NCBI GenBank assembly: GCA_905215505.1
Contig: CAJMPU010000007.1
Location: 48,812-112,811, forward strand
From: an uncultured bacterium
GTDB taxonomy: Bacteria; Actinomycetota; Coriobacteriia; Coriobacteriales; Coriobacteriaceae
Length of the DNA stretch: 64,000 nucleotides
Direction of reading: 5' to 3'
Within the stretch, counting starts at the first letter, position 1; each line of letters begins with the position of its first letter. A program made the position numbers and the translations under genes. Shown in pieces: positions 34,196 to 43,610 of the stretch. The notes under the pieces were generated by a model. That model searched no databases, was not told where the DNA came from, and was given only the letters and a program-made list of their open reading frames with translations.

Positions 34196-35494
34196 TTGAA
34201 CATCACCGCTTCTGACGTCAAGGACGCCAAGCTCACCGCTACGGTCACCATCCCGGCCGCCGACGTCGACGCCGCGATCAAGAAGGCCTACAAGGACACC
34301 GCCAAGAAGTACCGCTTCCCGGGCTTCCGTGCCGGCAAGGCTCCCCGTCCGGTCATCGACTCCGCTCTTGGCGCCGAGGCTACCCTCGCTCAGGCCACCA
34401 ACGACCTGATCGCCGCCAACGAGCCCGCCGTCCTTAACGAGCTGGACATCGTCCCCACCAAGAACGGTGACTACAAGGAGCTCGACCTCGCCAAGGATCA
34501 CGAGGACTACACCTACACCGTCGAGTTCTCCCTGCGTCCTGCTGCCGAGCTCTCCTCCTTCGACGCCGTCGAGATCGAGATGCCCCCTGCGGAGGTCACC
34601 GAGTCCGAGATCAACAACCAGGTTGAGATGCTCCTCAACTACCGTGCCACCTTCGAGGACGTCGAGGGTCGCGCCGTCGAGGCCGAGGACTACGTCACCG
34701 TCGACCTCAAGGCCGTCGAGAACGCCGACAACTTTGCCGCCGAGGGCCGCATGCTCATCGCCGGTAGCGACAGCAACCCCAAGGAGTTCAACGAGGCCCT
34801 GATCGGCGCCAACGTTGACGACGTCAAGTCCGTCACCTGGACCGACGAGGCCGAGGAGGGCGAGGAGGCCGAGACCCACACCGTCGAGGTCACCGTCAAG
34901 GGCATCAAGGTCCGCAACACCCCCGAGCTCACCGACGAGCTCGTCAAGTCCGACTTTGGCTTCGACAGCATCGACGCCATGCGCGACGCCATCAAGATCG
35001 AGATCGAGCAGGACAAGGCTTCCCGCCTCCCGGCCGAGAAGGAGAACCGTTGCGTCTCCGCTCTCGCCGAGCGCCTGCAGCTCGACGAGATGGACGCCGA
35101 CTACGAGCAGTCCGTCTTTGAGGAGCTTGGCCAGAACTTCCTGTCCAACCTCGCTGCCCGTGGCATGACGCTCGACACCTGGCTGCCCGCTTCCGGCCTG
35201 ACCATGGAGCAGTTCATCGGCGACCTGCACAAGCAGGCTAACGACGTTGCCCGTGAGTCCCTGGCTCTCGACGCCCTTGCCCGCGAACTTAAGATCGAGG
35301 TCACCGAGGACGACATCAACGCCGAGTTCGAGAAGGCCGGCGTCAAGGACGTCGAGGCTTCCAAGGCCGAGTTCATCGCCGATGGCCGCATGCCTGCCGT
35401 CCGCGAGTCCATCCGTCGCTCCAAGGCCGTCGATCACCTGGTCGAGAACGCCAAGGTGACCGAGGTCGACGAGACCGCCAAGGACGCCGAGTAA
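34196..35494 (+). CDS. tig: Trigger factor
   Basis: The ribosome-bound chaperone and peptidyl-prolyl isomerase (432 aa). The N-terminal ribosome-binding domain has the signature FPGFRAGKAPRPVI near residue 44. The PPIase-like domain is around 155-245 (EDYVTVDLKAV onward), then the helical C-terminal arms. GAGGAGG precedes both GTG 34193 and TTG 34196; spacing favours TTG 34196. It is followed by clpP and clpX, a classic neighbour order, though a hairpin lies between tig and clpP. Codon use is strongly biased, as for a highly expressed gene. Confidence 0.94.
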   Translation: MNITASDVKDAKLTATVTIPAADVDAAIKKAYKDTAKKYRFPGFRAGKAPRPVIDSALGAEATLAQATNDLIAANEPAVLNELDIVPTKNGDYKELDLAKDHEDYTYTVEFSLRPAAELSSFDAVEIEMPPAEVTESEINNQVEMLLNYRATFEDVEGRAVEAEDYVTVDLKAVENADNFAAEGRMLIAGSDSNPKEFNEALIGANVDDVKSVTWTDEAEEGEEAETHTVEVTVKGIKVRNTPELTDELVKSDFGFDSIDAMRDAIKIEIEQDKASRLPAEKENRCVSALAERLQLDEMDADYEQSVFEELGQNFLSNLAARGMTLDTWLPASGLTMEQFIGDLHKQANDVARESLALDALARELKIEVTEDDINAEFEKAGVKDVEASKAEFIADGRMPAVRESIRRSKAVDHLVENAKVTEVDETAKDAE

Positions 35495-35570
35495 TTCTCG
35501 CCACCTTGCCCGCGAGCGCATGCATGCGCCCGTGATGGGGTAAAGTTATACACCGGTTATCCGGTTGCTT

Positions 35571-35616
35571 CGTACGGTGCCAGCCAATGCATAGCATGCG
35601 GGCACCGTACGTTTAT
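35571..35616 (+). terminator. Terminator between tig and clpP
   Basis: A perfect 11-bp stem, CGTACGGTGCC (35571-35581) with GGCACCGTACG (35601-35611), is followed by TTTAT. It probably reduces readthrough from tig. Confidence 0.75.
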
Positions 35617-35657
35617 CTAGAACCAATTTGGTCCGCAAGAGAGAAATGGAGATGCGT

Positions 35658-36278
35658 ATGATCGCTAAGTTCGATTCCGCCCTCGTGCCATACGTTATCG
35701 AGCAGACGCCGCGCGGCGAGCGCAGCTACGATATCTATTCGCGCCTGCTCAACGACCGCATCATCTTCTTGGGCGAGGAGATCAATTCCGTTAGCGCCAA
35801 CCTGGTCGTTGCCCAGTTGCTGCATCTTGAGAGCCAGGATGCCGAGAAGGATATCTCGCTCTACATCAATTCGCCCGGCGGCGAGGTCTACTCCGGCCTG
35901 GCGATTCTGGACACCATGAACTTCATCAAGCCGCAGGTCTCCACCATCTGCGTCGGTATGGCCGCGTCTATGGCCGCCGTACTGCTTTCGGCCGGCGCTA
36001 AGGGCAAGCGCTTCTGCCTACCGCACTCCAAGGTCATGATTCACCAGCCCAGCGGCGGTGCCCAGGGCCAGCAGACCGAGATCGAGATCGTGGCCGAGGA
36101 GATCAAGAAGACTCGCCGCGAGCTCAACCAGATCCTGTCCGACGCCTCGGGCCAGCCCATCGAGAAGGTCCAGGCCGATACCGAGCGCGACAACTACCTC
36201 ACGGCTGCCGAGGCCCTCGACTACGGTCTGATCGACCGTATCGTCACCTCGCGCGATCTCGCCGCAAAGGACGCCTAG
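35658..36278 (+). CDS. clpP: ATP-dependent Clp protease proteolytic subunit
   Basis: ClpP (206 aa), the serine peptidase ring of Clp proteases. The catalytic triad is S104 in GMAASMAA, H129 in HSKVMIHQP and D178 in ERDNY. INSPGGEVYSGLAI is the oxyanion and substrate-groove segment. GGAG six bases before ATG 35658 favours that start; ATG 35646 and 35652 are in frame upstream. clpX starts one base after the stop, so the two are cotranscribed and function together. Confidence 0.95.
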   Translation: MIAKFDSALVPYVIEQTPRGERSYDIYSRLLNDRIIFLGEEINSVSANLVVAQLLHLESQDAEKDISLYINSPGGEVYSGLAILDTMNFIKPQVSTICVGMAASMAAVLLSAGAKGKRFCLPHSKVMIHQPSGGAQGQQTEIEIVAEEIKKTRRELNQILSDASGQPIEKVQADTERDNYLTAAEALDYGLIDRIVTSRDLAAKDA

Positions 36279-36279
36279 G

Positions 36280-37689
36280 ATGGCAGGAAACATGCAGGAC
36301 AACTTTGACGAGAACGGCAACCCCATCCGCTGCTCCTTCTGCGGAAAAGAGCAGGGTCAGGTCCGTCGCCTCGTAAAGGGCCCGACCAACATCTTTATCT
36401 GCGACGAGTGCGTTGCCGCCTGCTCCGAGATCCTTGAGGAGTCGCTGGCTTCGGACTTTATGGACGCTGCCCGCAACGGCAAACTGCCTGGCTTTCTCAA
36501 CGACCACGGCCAGGCCGCATCTCAGCCTGCTGTGGATCCCGAGGCCGAGGGATTTGAGCTCGAGGACGACGCCCGCCAGGTCATTACGCACGTTCCGACA
36601 CCGCACGAGATCTATGCCGAGCTTTCGGCCTACGTTATGGGCCAGGAAGACGCCAAACGCGCCATGTCGGTGGCCGTGTACAACCACTATCGCCGCGTGA
36701 TCGAGGGTGGCGCCGCGGTGTCTGCCTTTGACGGCGGCATGGGCTCGCAGTTTGACGACGATATGGACGAGGTAGAGCTTGCCAAGTCCAACATCCTGCT
36801 GCTCGGTCCCACCGGTACCGGCAAGACCTTGTTGGCCCAGACGCTCGCGCGCATCCTCGAGGTGCCGTTTGCCATCGCCGATGCCACCGCGCTCACCGAG
36901 GCCGGCTATGTGGGCGAGGACGTGGAGAACATCCTTCTCAAGCTCATCAACGCTGCCGATGGCGACATTGAGCGCGCTCAGGTGGGCATTATCTACGTGG
37001 ATGAGATTGACAAGATCGCCCGCAAGGCCGAGAACCTCTCCATTACCCGCGATGTCTCGGGCGAGGGCGTTCAGCAGGCGCTGCTTAAGATTCTTGAGGG
37101 CACGGTGGCCAGCGTTCCGCCCACCGGCGGCCGCAAGCATCCCCAGCAGGAACTGTTGCAGATCGACACGACCAACATCCTGTTTATCTGCGGCGGTGCC
37201 TTTGTGGGTCTGGATAAGATCATCGCCGATCGCGTTGGCAACAAGGGCGTGGGCTTTAACTCCGAGATCGCCGGCCCCACCTCGGTCGACGAGAACGACC
37301 TGCTGCGCCAGGTACTCCCGCAGGACCTCAATGCATTCGGCATGATCCCCGAGTTCGTGGGACGTACGCCCGTCGTTACCCAGACGCAGGCGCTCGACGA
37401 GGACGACCTGGTGTCGATCCTGACCGAGCCAAAGAATGCCGTGGTGCGCCAGTACCGTAAGATGTTCCAGCTCGAGGACGTCGATCTTGAGTTTGAGGAC
37501 GCGGCCCTGCACGAGATCGCCCGCATGGCGCTTGCCCGCAAGACCGGCGCCCGCGGCCTGCGCGCCATCTGCGAGGACGTGCTTCAGCAGACGATGTTCG
37601 ACCTCCCCAGCGAGGAGGGTGTCGCCAAGGTCATCGTGACCGAAGCGGCGGTTAAGGGCGAAGAACAGCCCCAACGCATCTACGGGTAA
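36280..37689 (+). CDS. clpX: Clp protease ATP-binding subunit ClpX
   Basis: An AAA+ unfoldase (469 aa) that feeds proteins to ClpP. The N-terminal zinc finger uses C18, C21, C41 and C44 (CSFC...CDEC). Walker A is GPTGTGKT at 176-183, Walker B is IIYVDEID, and the pore loop is GYVGEDVE. The IGF-type ClpP-binding loop region and EFVGRTPVV lie in the second half. It is longer than E. coli ClpX (424) because of a linker after the zinc domain. A strong terminator follows. Confidence 0.96.
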   Translation: MAGNMQDNFDENGNPIRCSFCGKEQGQVRRLVKGPTNIFICDECVAACSEILEESLASDFMDAARNGKLPGFLNDHGQAASQPAVDPEAEGFELEDDARQVITHVPTPHEIYAELSAYVMGQEDAKRAMSVAVYNHYRRVIEGGAAVSAFDGGMGSQFDDDMDEVELAKSNILLLGPTGTGKTLLAQTLARILEVPFAIADATALTEAGYVGEDVENILLKLINAADGDIERAQVGIIYVDEIDKIARKAENLSITRDVSGEGVQQALLKILEGTVASVPPTGGRKHPQQELLQIDTTNILFICGGAFVGLDKIIADRVGNKGVGFNSEIAGPTSVDENDLLRQVLPQDLNAFGMIPEFVGRTPVVTQTQALDEDDLVSILTEPKNAVVRQYRKMFQLEDVDLEFEDAALHEIARMALARKTGARGLRAICEDVLQQTMFDLPSEEGVAKVIVTEAAVKGEEQPQRIYG

Positions 37690-37711
37690 ACCTGCCAAAA
37701 ACGTGCTTGCA

Positions 37712-37749
37712 AATAGCCTCCGACCATCCGCGGTCGGAGGCTATTTTAT
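37712..37749 (+). terminator. Terminator of the clpP-clpX operon
   Basis: A perfect 14-bp stem AATAGCCTCCGACC / GGTCGGAGGCTATT (37712-37745) is followed by TTATA. Confidence 0.92.
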
Positions 37750-37840
37750 ATATACGCAAAACACCCAACTACCTGTGTTATTCTGTGTGTTTGTTTAAGC
37801 CTCAGCGAAGTCATATCAGACTGAAGTAATCGATACCTAA

Positions 37841-37953
37841 GGCGCGTCCGCCTGCTTGGTTTTCGTAGATTCCGCACGAGCCGAAGAGCACTTAATGTGC
37901 TCTTCGTGCGAGCCAGGACCTGACCGAGCGAAAACCAAGCAGGCGGACGCGCC
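37841..37953. repeat. Two-tier long hairpin in the valS leader (H3)
   Basis: The outer arms 37841-37865 and 37929-37953 are perfectly complementary over 25 bp (GGCGCGTCCGCCTGCTTGGT and so on). A second perfect palindrome, CGAAGAGCAC-TTAAT-GTGCTCTTCG, sits at 37882-37906. It ends 20 bases before the valS start. There is no T run and no T-box motif. Confidence 0.85.
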
Positions 37954-37973
37954 GGCGGGACAGGGAGAGATAT

Positions 37974-40670
37974 ATGGAAGAAATGCCCAAGAACTACGAT
38001 CCGTCGACCAACGAGCCGGCGATCCTGCAGAAGTGGCTCGACGGCGGCTACTACAAGCGCCGTGAGGGCGTGGGCGACTGCACCGTCACCATTCCGCCTC
38101 CCAACGTGACCGGCAAGCTCCACATGGGTCACGCCACCGACGACTCCATCCAGGACGCCATCATCCGTATGGCCCGCATGCGCGGCAAGTCCACGCGCTG
38201 GGTGCTGGGCACCGACCACGCCGGTATCGCCACACAGACCAAGGTCGACAAGAAGCTCAAGAGCGAGGGCATCAGCCGCCTGGAGATTGGCCGCGATAAG
38301 TTTGTCGACGCTTGCTGGGACTGGACCCACGAGTACGGCGGCATCATCGTCGAGCAAATCAAGCGCATGGGCTGCTCCGTCGACTTCGACAACGAGCGCT
38401 TCACCATGGACGAGGATTACGCCCAGGCTGTGCGTAAGGTCTTCTGTGACTGGTACCATGACGGCCTGATCTATCGCGGCAAGCGCATCGTCAACTGGTG
38501 CCCCAACTGCACCACCGCCATCTCGGACGACGAGGCCGAGTATAAGGACGAGAAGGGCCACCTGTGGCACCTGCGCTACCCGCTGACCGAGCCGGTCAAC
38601 GGCCAGGACTACATCGTCGTCGCCACCACGCGCCCCGAGACCATGCTCGGCGACACGGGCGTTGCCGTCTCCCCGAAGGACCCCGAGAAGGCCGCCTTCG
38701 TGGGCAAGACCGTCAAGCTCCCCATCGTCGACCGCGAGATCCCCATCTTTGAGGATTGGCATGTCGACGCCAACTTCGGTTCCGGCTTTGTCAAGGTTAC
38801 CCCGGCCCACGACCCCAACGATTACGCCATGGGTCAGGCCCACGATCTGCCGCAGATCAACATCTTCGACGAGCACGCGGTGGTCGTCGAGGGCTATGGC
38901 GAGTTCACCGGCATGAACCGCGACGAGTGCCGCGAGGCGGTCATCAAGTGGTTCGAGGAGCACGACCTGCTCGACCACGTCGAAGAGCTCGACCACTCCG
39001 TCATGCACTGCTACCGTTGCGACTCCGCGCTGGAGCCGTGGCTGTCCGAGCAGTGGTTTGTGGCCGTCGACAAGCTCAAGGGGCCGGCACTCGACGCCGT
39101 TAACTCCGGCAAGGTCACCTTCCACCCCGCGCGCTGGACGCAGACCTACACCACCTGGATGGAGAACCTCAAGGACTGGTGCATCAGCCGCCAGCTGTGG
39201 TGGGGCCACCGCATTCCCGTGTTCTACTGCGAGGACTGCGGCTGGGAGGACGCCCTCACCGAGGACACCGACGTGTGCCCCAAGTGCGGCGGTCATCACG
39301 TGCATCAGGACGAGAACGTGCTGGACACCTGGTTCAGCTCGCAGCTGTGGACCTTCGCCACGCAGGGCTGGCCGCAAAAGCCGGAGCTGCTCGAGGGGCA
39401 TCACCCCACGACGGCGCTGGTCACTGCGCGCGACATCATCGCGCTGTGGGTCGCCCGCATGGTCATGAGCTCGCTGTACTTCCTGGACGAGGTGCCGTTT
39501 AAGGACGTCGTCATCTACCCGACGATCCTTGCCAAGGACGGCAGCCGCATGTCCAAGTCCAAGGGCAACGGCGTTGACCCCATGGACCTCATCGGTATGT
39601 ACGGTGCTGACGCCATGCGTTACAACCTGCTCACGCTGTGCACTAACAACCAGGACGTCAAGTTCGACGCGAACATCGATAAGAAGACCAAGAAGCTCAT
39701 CGACAGCCCGCGCACCGAGCAGGCCAAGAGCTTTGTGACCAAGATCTGGAACGCCAGCCGCTTCCTGCTTATGAACATGGAGGGCTACACGCCCGGCGAG
39801 CCCGTCGTTGAGACGCCGGCCGACGCCTGGATGTTCAGCCGCCTGGCCAAGGCTGTCAAGATGGTCACCGAGGGCATCGAGAACTACACCTTTGGCGACA
39901 TGGCCCGCGGCGTGCAGCAGTTCTTCTGGAACGAGGTCTGCGACTGGTACGTCGAGGTCACCAAGTCCCGCCTGAAGGGCGAGGGTCGTCTGCAGGCGCA
40001 GCGCAACCTGATCTTTGTGCTCGACACCTCCATTCGCCTGATGCACCCGCTTATGCCGTTTGTCACCGAGGAGATCTGGGACAACATGCCGGCGAGCGTG
40101 CTCGATCTGGACGCCGAGGGTAACGTGAACCGCGCCGAGGCGCTCATGATTGCCAAGTGGCCCGAGCCCGCCGACTACGCCAAGTACGTTGACGAGCCCG
40201 CCGAGCGCGCGTTTGAGCTGTGCCGTACCGTCGTTTCCGCCGCCCGCGCCACGCGTTCGCGTTATCGCTTGAGCCCCAAGGCCGAGCTCGACGTGGTCGT
40301 GCGCGCCGGCGCCGAGGACATCGAGAAGCTTGAGAGCCTGCGTTCGACCATCGAGCCGCTGGCGAACACCGCTTCGCTGGTCATGGGTACCGACGTTGAG
40401 AAGCCGGCTGCGAGCATTGCCGTGGTCGATAGCGGCGTCGAGGTCTTTGTGGTGCTCGAGGGCAAGGTTGACCTTTCGGCCGAGAAGGCACGCCTGGAGA
40501 AGGAGATCGCCGCGGCGCAGAAGGAGCTCGCTGGCTGCGAGAAGACGCTGTCCAACGAGGGCTTTGTGGCCAAGGCCGCGCCTGCGGTGGTCCAGAAGAA
40601 GAGGGACCGTGCAGCTGAGCTCAAGGAGATCCTTGCGGCGCTGACTGCTCAGGTTGCTGACTTCTCGTAG
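37974..40670 (+). CDS. valS: Valyl-tRNA synthetase
   Basis: A class I aminoacyl-tRNA synthetase (898 aa) that charges tRNA-Val. The HIGH motif is HMGH at about 50-53 within PPPNVTGKLHMGHA, and the KMSKS motif is RMSKS at about 525. A CP1 editing domain lies between (ATTRPETMLGDTGVAV, TPAHDPNDYAMG). Zinc-type cysteines occur in YCEDCGWED and CPKCGG. The C-terminal 65 residues form the usual coiled coil. AGGGAGAG precedes ATG 37974. An unusual long hairpin lies in the leader. Confidence 0.97.
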   Translation: MEEMPKNYDPSTNEPAILQKWLDGGYYKRREGVGDCTVTIPPPNVTGKLHMGHATDDSIQDAIIRMARMRGKSTRWVLGTDHAGIATQTKVDKKLKSEGISRLEIGRDKFVDACWDWTHEYGGIIVEQIKRMGCSVDFDNERFTMDEDYAQAVRKVFCDWYHDGLIYRGKRIVNWCPNCTTAISDDEAEYKDEKGHLWHLRYPLTEPVNGQDYIVVATTRPETMLGDTGVAVSPKDPEKAAFVGKTVKLPIVDREIPIFEDWHVDANFGSGFVKVTPAHDPNDYAMGQAHDLPQINIFDEHAVVVEGYGEFTGMNRDECREAVIKWFEEHDLLDHVEELDHSVMHCYRCDSALEPWLSEQWFVAVDKLKGPALDAVNSGKVTFHPARWTQTYTTWMENLKDWCISRQLWWGHRIPVFYCEDCGWEDALTEDTDVCPKCGGHHVHQDENVLDTWFSSQLWTFATQGWPQKPELLEGHHPTTALVTARDIIALWVARMVMSSLYFLDEVPFKDVVIYPTILAKDGSRMSKSKGNGVDPMDLIGMYGADAMRYNLLTLCTNNQDVKFDANIDKKTKKLIDSPRTEQAKSFVTKIWNASRFLLMNMEGYTPGEPVVETPADAWMFSRLAKAVKMVTEGIENYTFGDMARGVQQFFWNEVCDWYVEVTKSRLKGEGRLQAQRNLIFVLDTSIRLMHPLMPFVTEEIWDNMPASVLDLDAEGNVNRAEALMIAKWPEPADYAKYVDEPAERAFELCRTVVSAARATRSRYRLSPKAELDVVVRAGAEDIEKLESLRSTIEPLANTASLVMGTDVEKPAASIAVVDSGVEVFVVLEGKVDLSAEKARLEKEIAAAQKELAGCEKTLSNEGFVAKAAPAVVQKKRDRAAELKEILAALTAQVADFS

Positions 40671-40760
40671 GCGGTACTGGGGGACACGTCCCGACGCTTT
40701 GCTCTCCGCTGCGGACACCTATTCCGCCGTTCTAACGAACGGCGGCTGACTCGACGCTGC

Positions 40761-40860
40761 AAACGCCTCTGATGGCCAATCTGCCGTTCAACTTCGGGCG
40801 CATGGGCATAAGCCCTATGCGCCCTTGTTTCACGGCACCTTGGCTCATCAGAGGCGTTTT
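40761..40860. repeat. Long hairpin between valS and folC (H4)
   Basis: AAACGCCTCTGATG (40761-40774) pairs with CATCAGAGGCGTTT. Inside, TGCCGT pairs with ACGGCA, and the tip GGGCGCAT-GGGC / GCCC-TATGCGCCC forms a further helix. It ends about 40 bases before the folC start. The inner TTTCACGGCA is also found in H1. Confidence 0.75.
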
Positions 40861-40901
40861 CGCTGACTATCCTCAACCTATACTGTTTTATTTTTCTATG
40901 A

Positions 40902-42260
40902 ATGGCGGTTCTAAAAATGCCTAAGCGTTCCGGCTTGTATACCGTTCCTTTTGAGTTTGATTTGCTTTCGTTTGGTGAGGCTGTGGGGCTTGCTGCCGAT
41001 ACGGGACGGATTTCTGGGGATGCTGGTCCTCTGCTTGAGACGGTTGTCGATATGCTTGATGAGCTGGGACGTCCGGACGAGTATTTCGATTGCATTCAGG
41101 TCGCCGGTACCAATGGCAAGACTTCGACTACGCGTTTTTCGGCTGCCATTCTTCGTGGTGAGGGGCTCAAGACCGCGCTGTATACGTCGCCACAGCTGGT
41201 ACGCTATCCCGAGCGCATGGAAGTCGATGGATGCGTCGTGAGCGATGAGGCATTCGCCCGTGGCGTTTCGGCCGCTGTTGAGGCGGGGCATCGAGTGAAT
41301 GCCCGTCGTGTGTCGGCGGGGGAGCGCGCCTATACCATCACGCCGTTTGACCTTTTGACGGCTGCTGCACTTGTGGTGTTTGCCGAGGCTCGCGTGGATG
41401 TTGCCGTGCTTGAGGTTGGCATGGGCGGACGCTGGGATGCTACGAGTGCGACTGATCCCGTGGCCGTCGCCATTACGGGTATTGGGCTCGATCACACACG
41501 TATTTTGGGCGATACGCTCGAGGCCATTGCGGGGGAGAAGGCTGCGGTTATTAAGCCTGGGCGATTGGTTGTTTTGGGCGAGGGCACGCATGAGCCGAGC
41601 GTTCAGCGCGTAATGGATACGCGCTGCCGCGAGTGCGGTGTGGTGCCGCTGGTTGTGAGCCATTCCACGACCAAGGTACCGGCGCATGTAGGCGATACCG
41701 TGGAGTTTAGCTGTACTACGCCGCGTGCCATCTATACGTCGAGCATGGTCAAGCCGGCCTATCAGCCGCAGAATGCCGCGTGCGCGATTATGCTTTGCGA
41801 GGGGTATCTGGGTCGCGAGCTCGATCACGATGCGTTGGATGCATCGCTTATGGGTTGCCCCACGCCGGGTCGTTTTGACGTGCTGGGGACCGATCCACTC
41901 AAGCTGATCGACGCCTGCCATAACCCTCAGAGCTGCGAGAACTTTGTGAGCGCGCTGGACGAGATCGATCCGTGCGTGGAGAATCGCCCCACGCTGTTGT
42001 GTGCCGCGCTGGCCGATAAGGACGTGGCGGGTATCGTTGACGTTCTGGTTCCGGCGTTCCCCCGCGTGGTCGTAACCCAGACCGATTCCGATCGCGCCTT
42101 GCCCGCACAGGAGCTTGCCTCCCTGGTGGACGCCGACAAGCTCGCGGGCGTGTACCCCAGCGTATCCGAGGCCCTCGCGGCTTTCGATGCCGCAGGCGAG
42201 TCCTTCGTTGCCGCCGGCACCATCACCCTAGCCGGCGAAGTAGCCGGCCTCTTGCGCTAA
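40902..42260 (+). CDS. folC: Folylpolyglutamate synthase / dihydrofolate synthase
   Basis: A Mur-ligase-like enzyme (452 aa) that adds glutamates to folates and in many bacteria also makes dihydrofolate. The P-loop VAGTNGKTSTTRF is near residue 68, then YTSPQLVRYPERM, VGMGGRWDATSAT, LDHTRILGDTLEAIAGEK and the C-terminal CHNPQS. Neither ATG 40902 nor ATG 40917 has a clear ribosome site; a TATACT box at 40879-40884 places the transcript start close to the ATG, so translation may be nearly leaderless. It converges with pepP across an inverted repeat. Confidence 0.9.
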   Translation: MAVLKMPKRSGLYTVPFEFDLLSFGEAVGLAADTGRISGDAGPLLETVVDMLDELGRPDEYFDCIQVAGTNGKTSTTRFSAAILRGEGLKTALYTSPQLVRYPERMEVDGCVVSDEAFARGVSAAVEAGHRVNARRVSAGERAYTITPFDLLTAAALVVFAEARVDVAVLEVGMGGRWDATSATDPVAVAITGIGLDHTRILGDTLEAIAGEKAAVIKPGRLVVLGEGTHEPSVQRVMDTRCRECGVVPLVVSHSTTKVPAHVGDTVEFSCTTPRAIYTSSMVKPAYQPQNAACAIMLCEGYLGRELDHDALDASLMGCPTPGRFDVLGTDPLKLIDACHNPQSCENFVSALDEIDPCVENRPTLLCAALADKDVAGIVDVLVPAFPRVVVTQTDSDRALPAQELASLVDADKLAGVYPSVSEALAAFDAAGESFVAAGTITLAGEVAGLLR

Positions 42261-42274
42261 CCCATCCCCTCAGC

Positions 42275-42345
42275 AGTTGCGGTGAAATAGTTCCTGTTTT
42301 TGGGTTCTAGCGGCCCATCCAGGAACTATTCCACCGCAACTTAGT
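42275..42345. repeat. Inverted repeat (TTGCGGTGAAATAG family, copy 2)
   Basis: AGTTGCGGTGAAATAGTTCC (from 42275) faces a near complement ending in CCACCGCAACTTA (42345). There is one mismatch in 22 bp. It lies between the convergent folC and aminopeptidase genes, 14 bases after the folC stop. There is no T run. Confidence 0.88.
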
Positions 42346-42365
42346 TTGGGGGCTTGGGGACCAGG

Positions 42366-43454
42366 CTAGTCTAGGCGGACTGGATCGTGGGGGTAGGCGT
42401 TGAGAATCTCGACGCCGGACTCGGTGACCAGGGCCAAGTCCTCGATGCGGACGCCGGTGCGGCCGGGGAGGTAGATGCCCGGTTCGATGGAGAACGTCAT
42501 GCCTGGCTCTACGACCTGCTCGTTGACCAGCGAGACGTCGCCCGGTTCGTGGTCCTGAAGACCGATCGAGTGGCCCAGGCGATGCGTAAAGTACTTGCCG
42601 TAGCCAGCGTCCTCGATCACGTCGCGTGCGGCACGGTCCAGGTCGCACATGCGAATGCCCGGTGCGATGAGCGCCTCGGCGGCTTCGTTAGCGCGGCGAA
42701 CGATGTCGTAGATGCGTGCGGTCTCCTCGTCCGGCTCGCCCCAAAAGAACGTGCGCGTCATGTCCGAGCAGTAGTTGCGATGGCGTCCGCCAATGTCGAA
42801 CAGCGCCACGTTGCCGCGCTTGAGCACGGTATCGTCGGGCTCGTGGTGCGGGTCGCCGGCGTTGGCGCCAAAGCTCACGATCGGCGGAAAGCTAAAGCCC
42901 TCGCAGCCGTGCTTGCGATACAGGCCGAGCATCTGGTCGGCAATCTCGCGTTCCGTCACGCCTTCGTGGGCGAGCTTGATCGCGTCGGCCATCACGGCGT
43001 CGTTGGCTGCGGAGGACATGCGCATGAGCTCCTGCTCGGCGGCGTCTTTGTAGGTTCGCGCGGCGGTCACGGCAAAATCACCCAGGAAAAACTCGCTGGC
43101 GGCGCGGCGCTCCATAAGCGGCATCAAAAAGCCGGAGCGCATGACGGTATCGATGCCAAGCGGCTTGGTCGGATCGATCTCGCGCGCGATGGCATCGGTC
43201 ACGATATCGGTATCGGTGTGGTAAGCAACGCGGGCATTGTCATACTCGGGCAGCTGATGCAGCGCGTTGACCAAGATCACGGGCTCGTCATCGCGCGCGA
43301 GCAGCACGCCGCAAAAACGCTCGAACATATCGGCATAAAAGCCGGTCAGGTAATAAATCGACCACGGGTCGTTTACGAGCAGCTGCGCGCCGGGGTGCTG
43401 AGCCTCGAGCGCATCGAGCACGCGCGCCACACGCTGGTCATCGACATGTGCCAT
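42366..43454 (-). CDS. M24 family aminopeptidase (Xaa-Pro peptidase-like)
   Basis: A dimetal aminopeptidase (362 aa) of the M24B family, probably cleaving N-terminal Xaa-Pro bonds of peptides in the cytoplasm. An N-terminal creatinase-like domain (about 1-135) precedes the pita-bread catalytic domain. The metal ligands are visible: D in FDIGGRHRNYCSDMTRT (two Asp), H in THRLGHSIGLQDHEPG, E in FSIEPGIYLPG and E in RIEDLALV. AAAGGA before ATG 43454 fixes the start. Monocistronic. Confidence 0.92.
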   Translation of the reverse strand: MAHVDDQRVARVLDALEAQHPGAQLLVNDPWSIYYLTGFYADMFERFCGVLLARDDEPVILVNALHQLPEYDNARVAYHTDTDIVTDAIAREIDPTKPLGIDTVMRSGFLMPLMERRAASEFFLGDFAVTAARTYKDAAEQELMRMSSAANDAVMADAIKLAHEGVTEREIADQMLGLYRKHGCEGFSFPPIVSFGANAGDPHHEPDDTVLKRGNVALFDIGGRHRNYCSDMTRTFFWGEPDEETARIYDIVRRANEAAEALIAPGIRMCDLDRAARDVIEDAGYGKYFTHRLGHSIGLQDHEPGDVSLVNEQVVEPGMTFSIEPGIYLPGRTGVRIEDLALVTESGVEILNAYPHDPVRLD

Positions 43455-43610
43455 GAAACATCCTTTCGCTAGGGTGCCACCATGGTATCCCAAGCCCGGC
43501 AGATAGGGACGTTCCTTTTATGCCGGCACTTCGGGACACTCCTTGGCATAGTCGGCCCGGCAAGCATGCAGACAAAAGGAGTCATAAGAGGCCCGTCCCA
43601 AATGGGCTGG

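Noticed and set aside
34163..35521. Minus-strand open frame of about 450 codons opposite tig (a similar one lies opposite gdhA)
   Set aside because: Low-complexity Leu/Val/Gly/Asp composition typical of antisense frames in highly biased genes.
37750..37973. T-box leader of valS
   Set aside because: No T-box sequence or specifier loop; the leader holds a perfect two-tier palindrome instead.
37746..40718. 990-codon minus-strand frame opposite valS
   Set aside because: Antisense shadow of a clear valyl-tRNA synthetase; no start signal.
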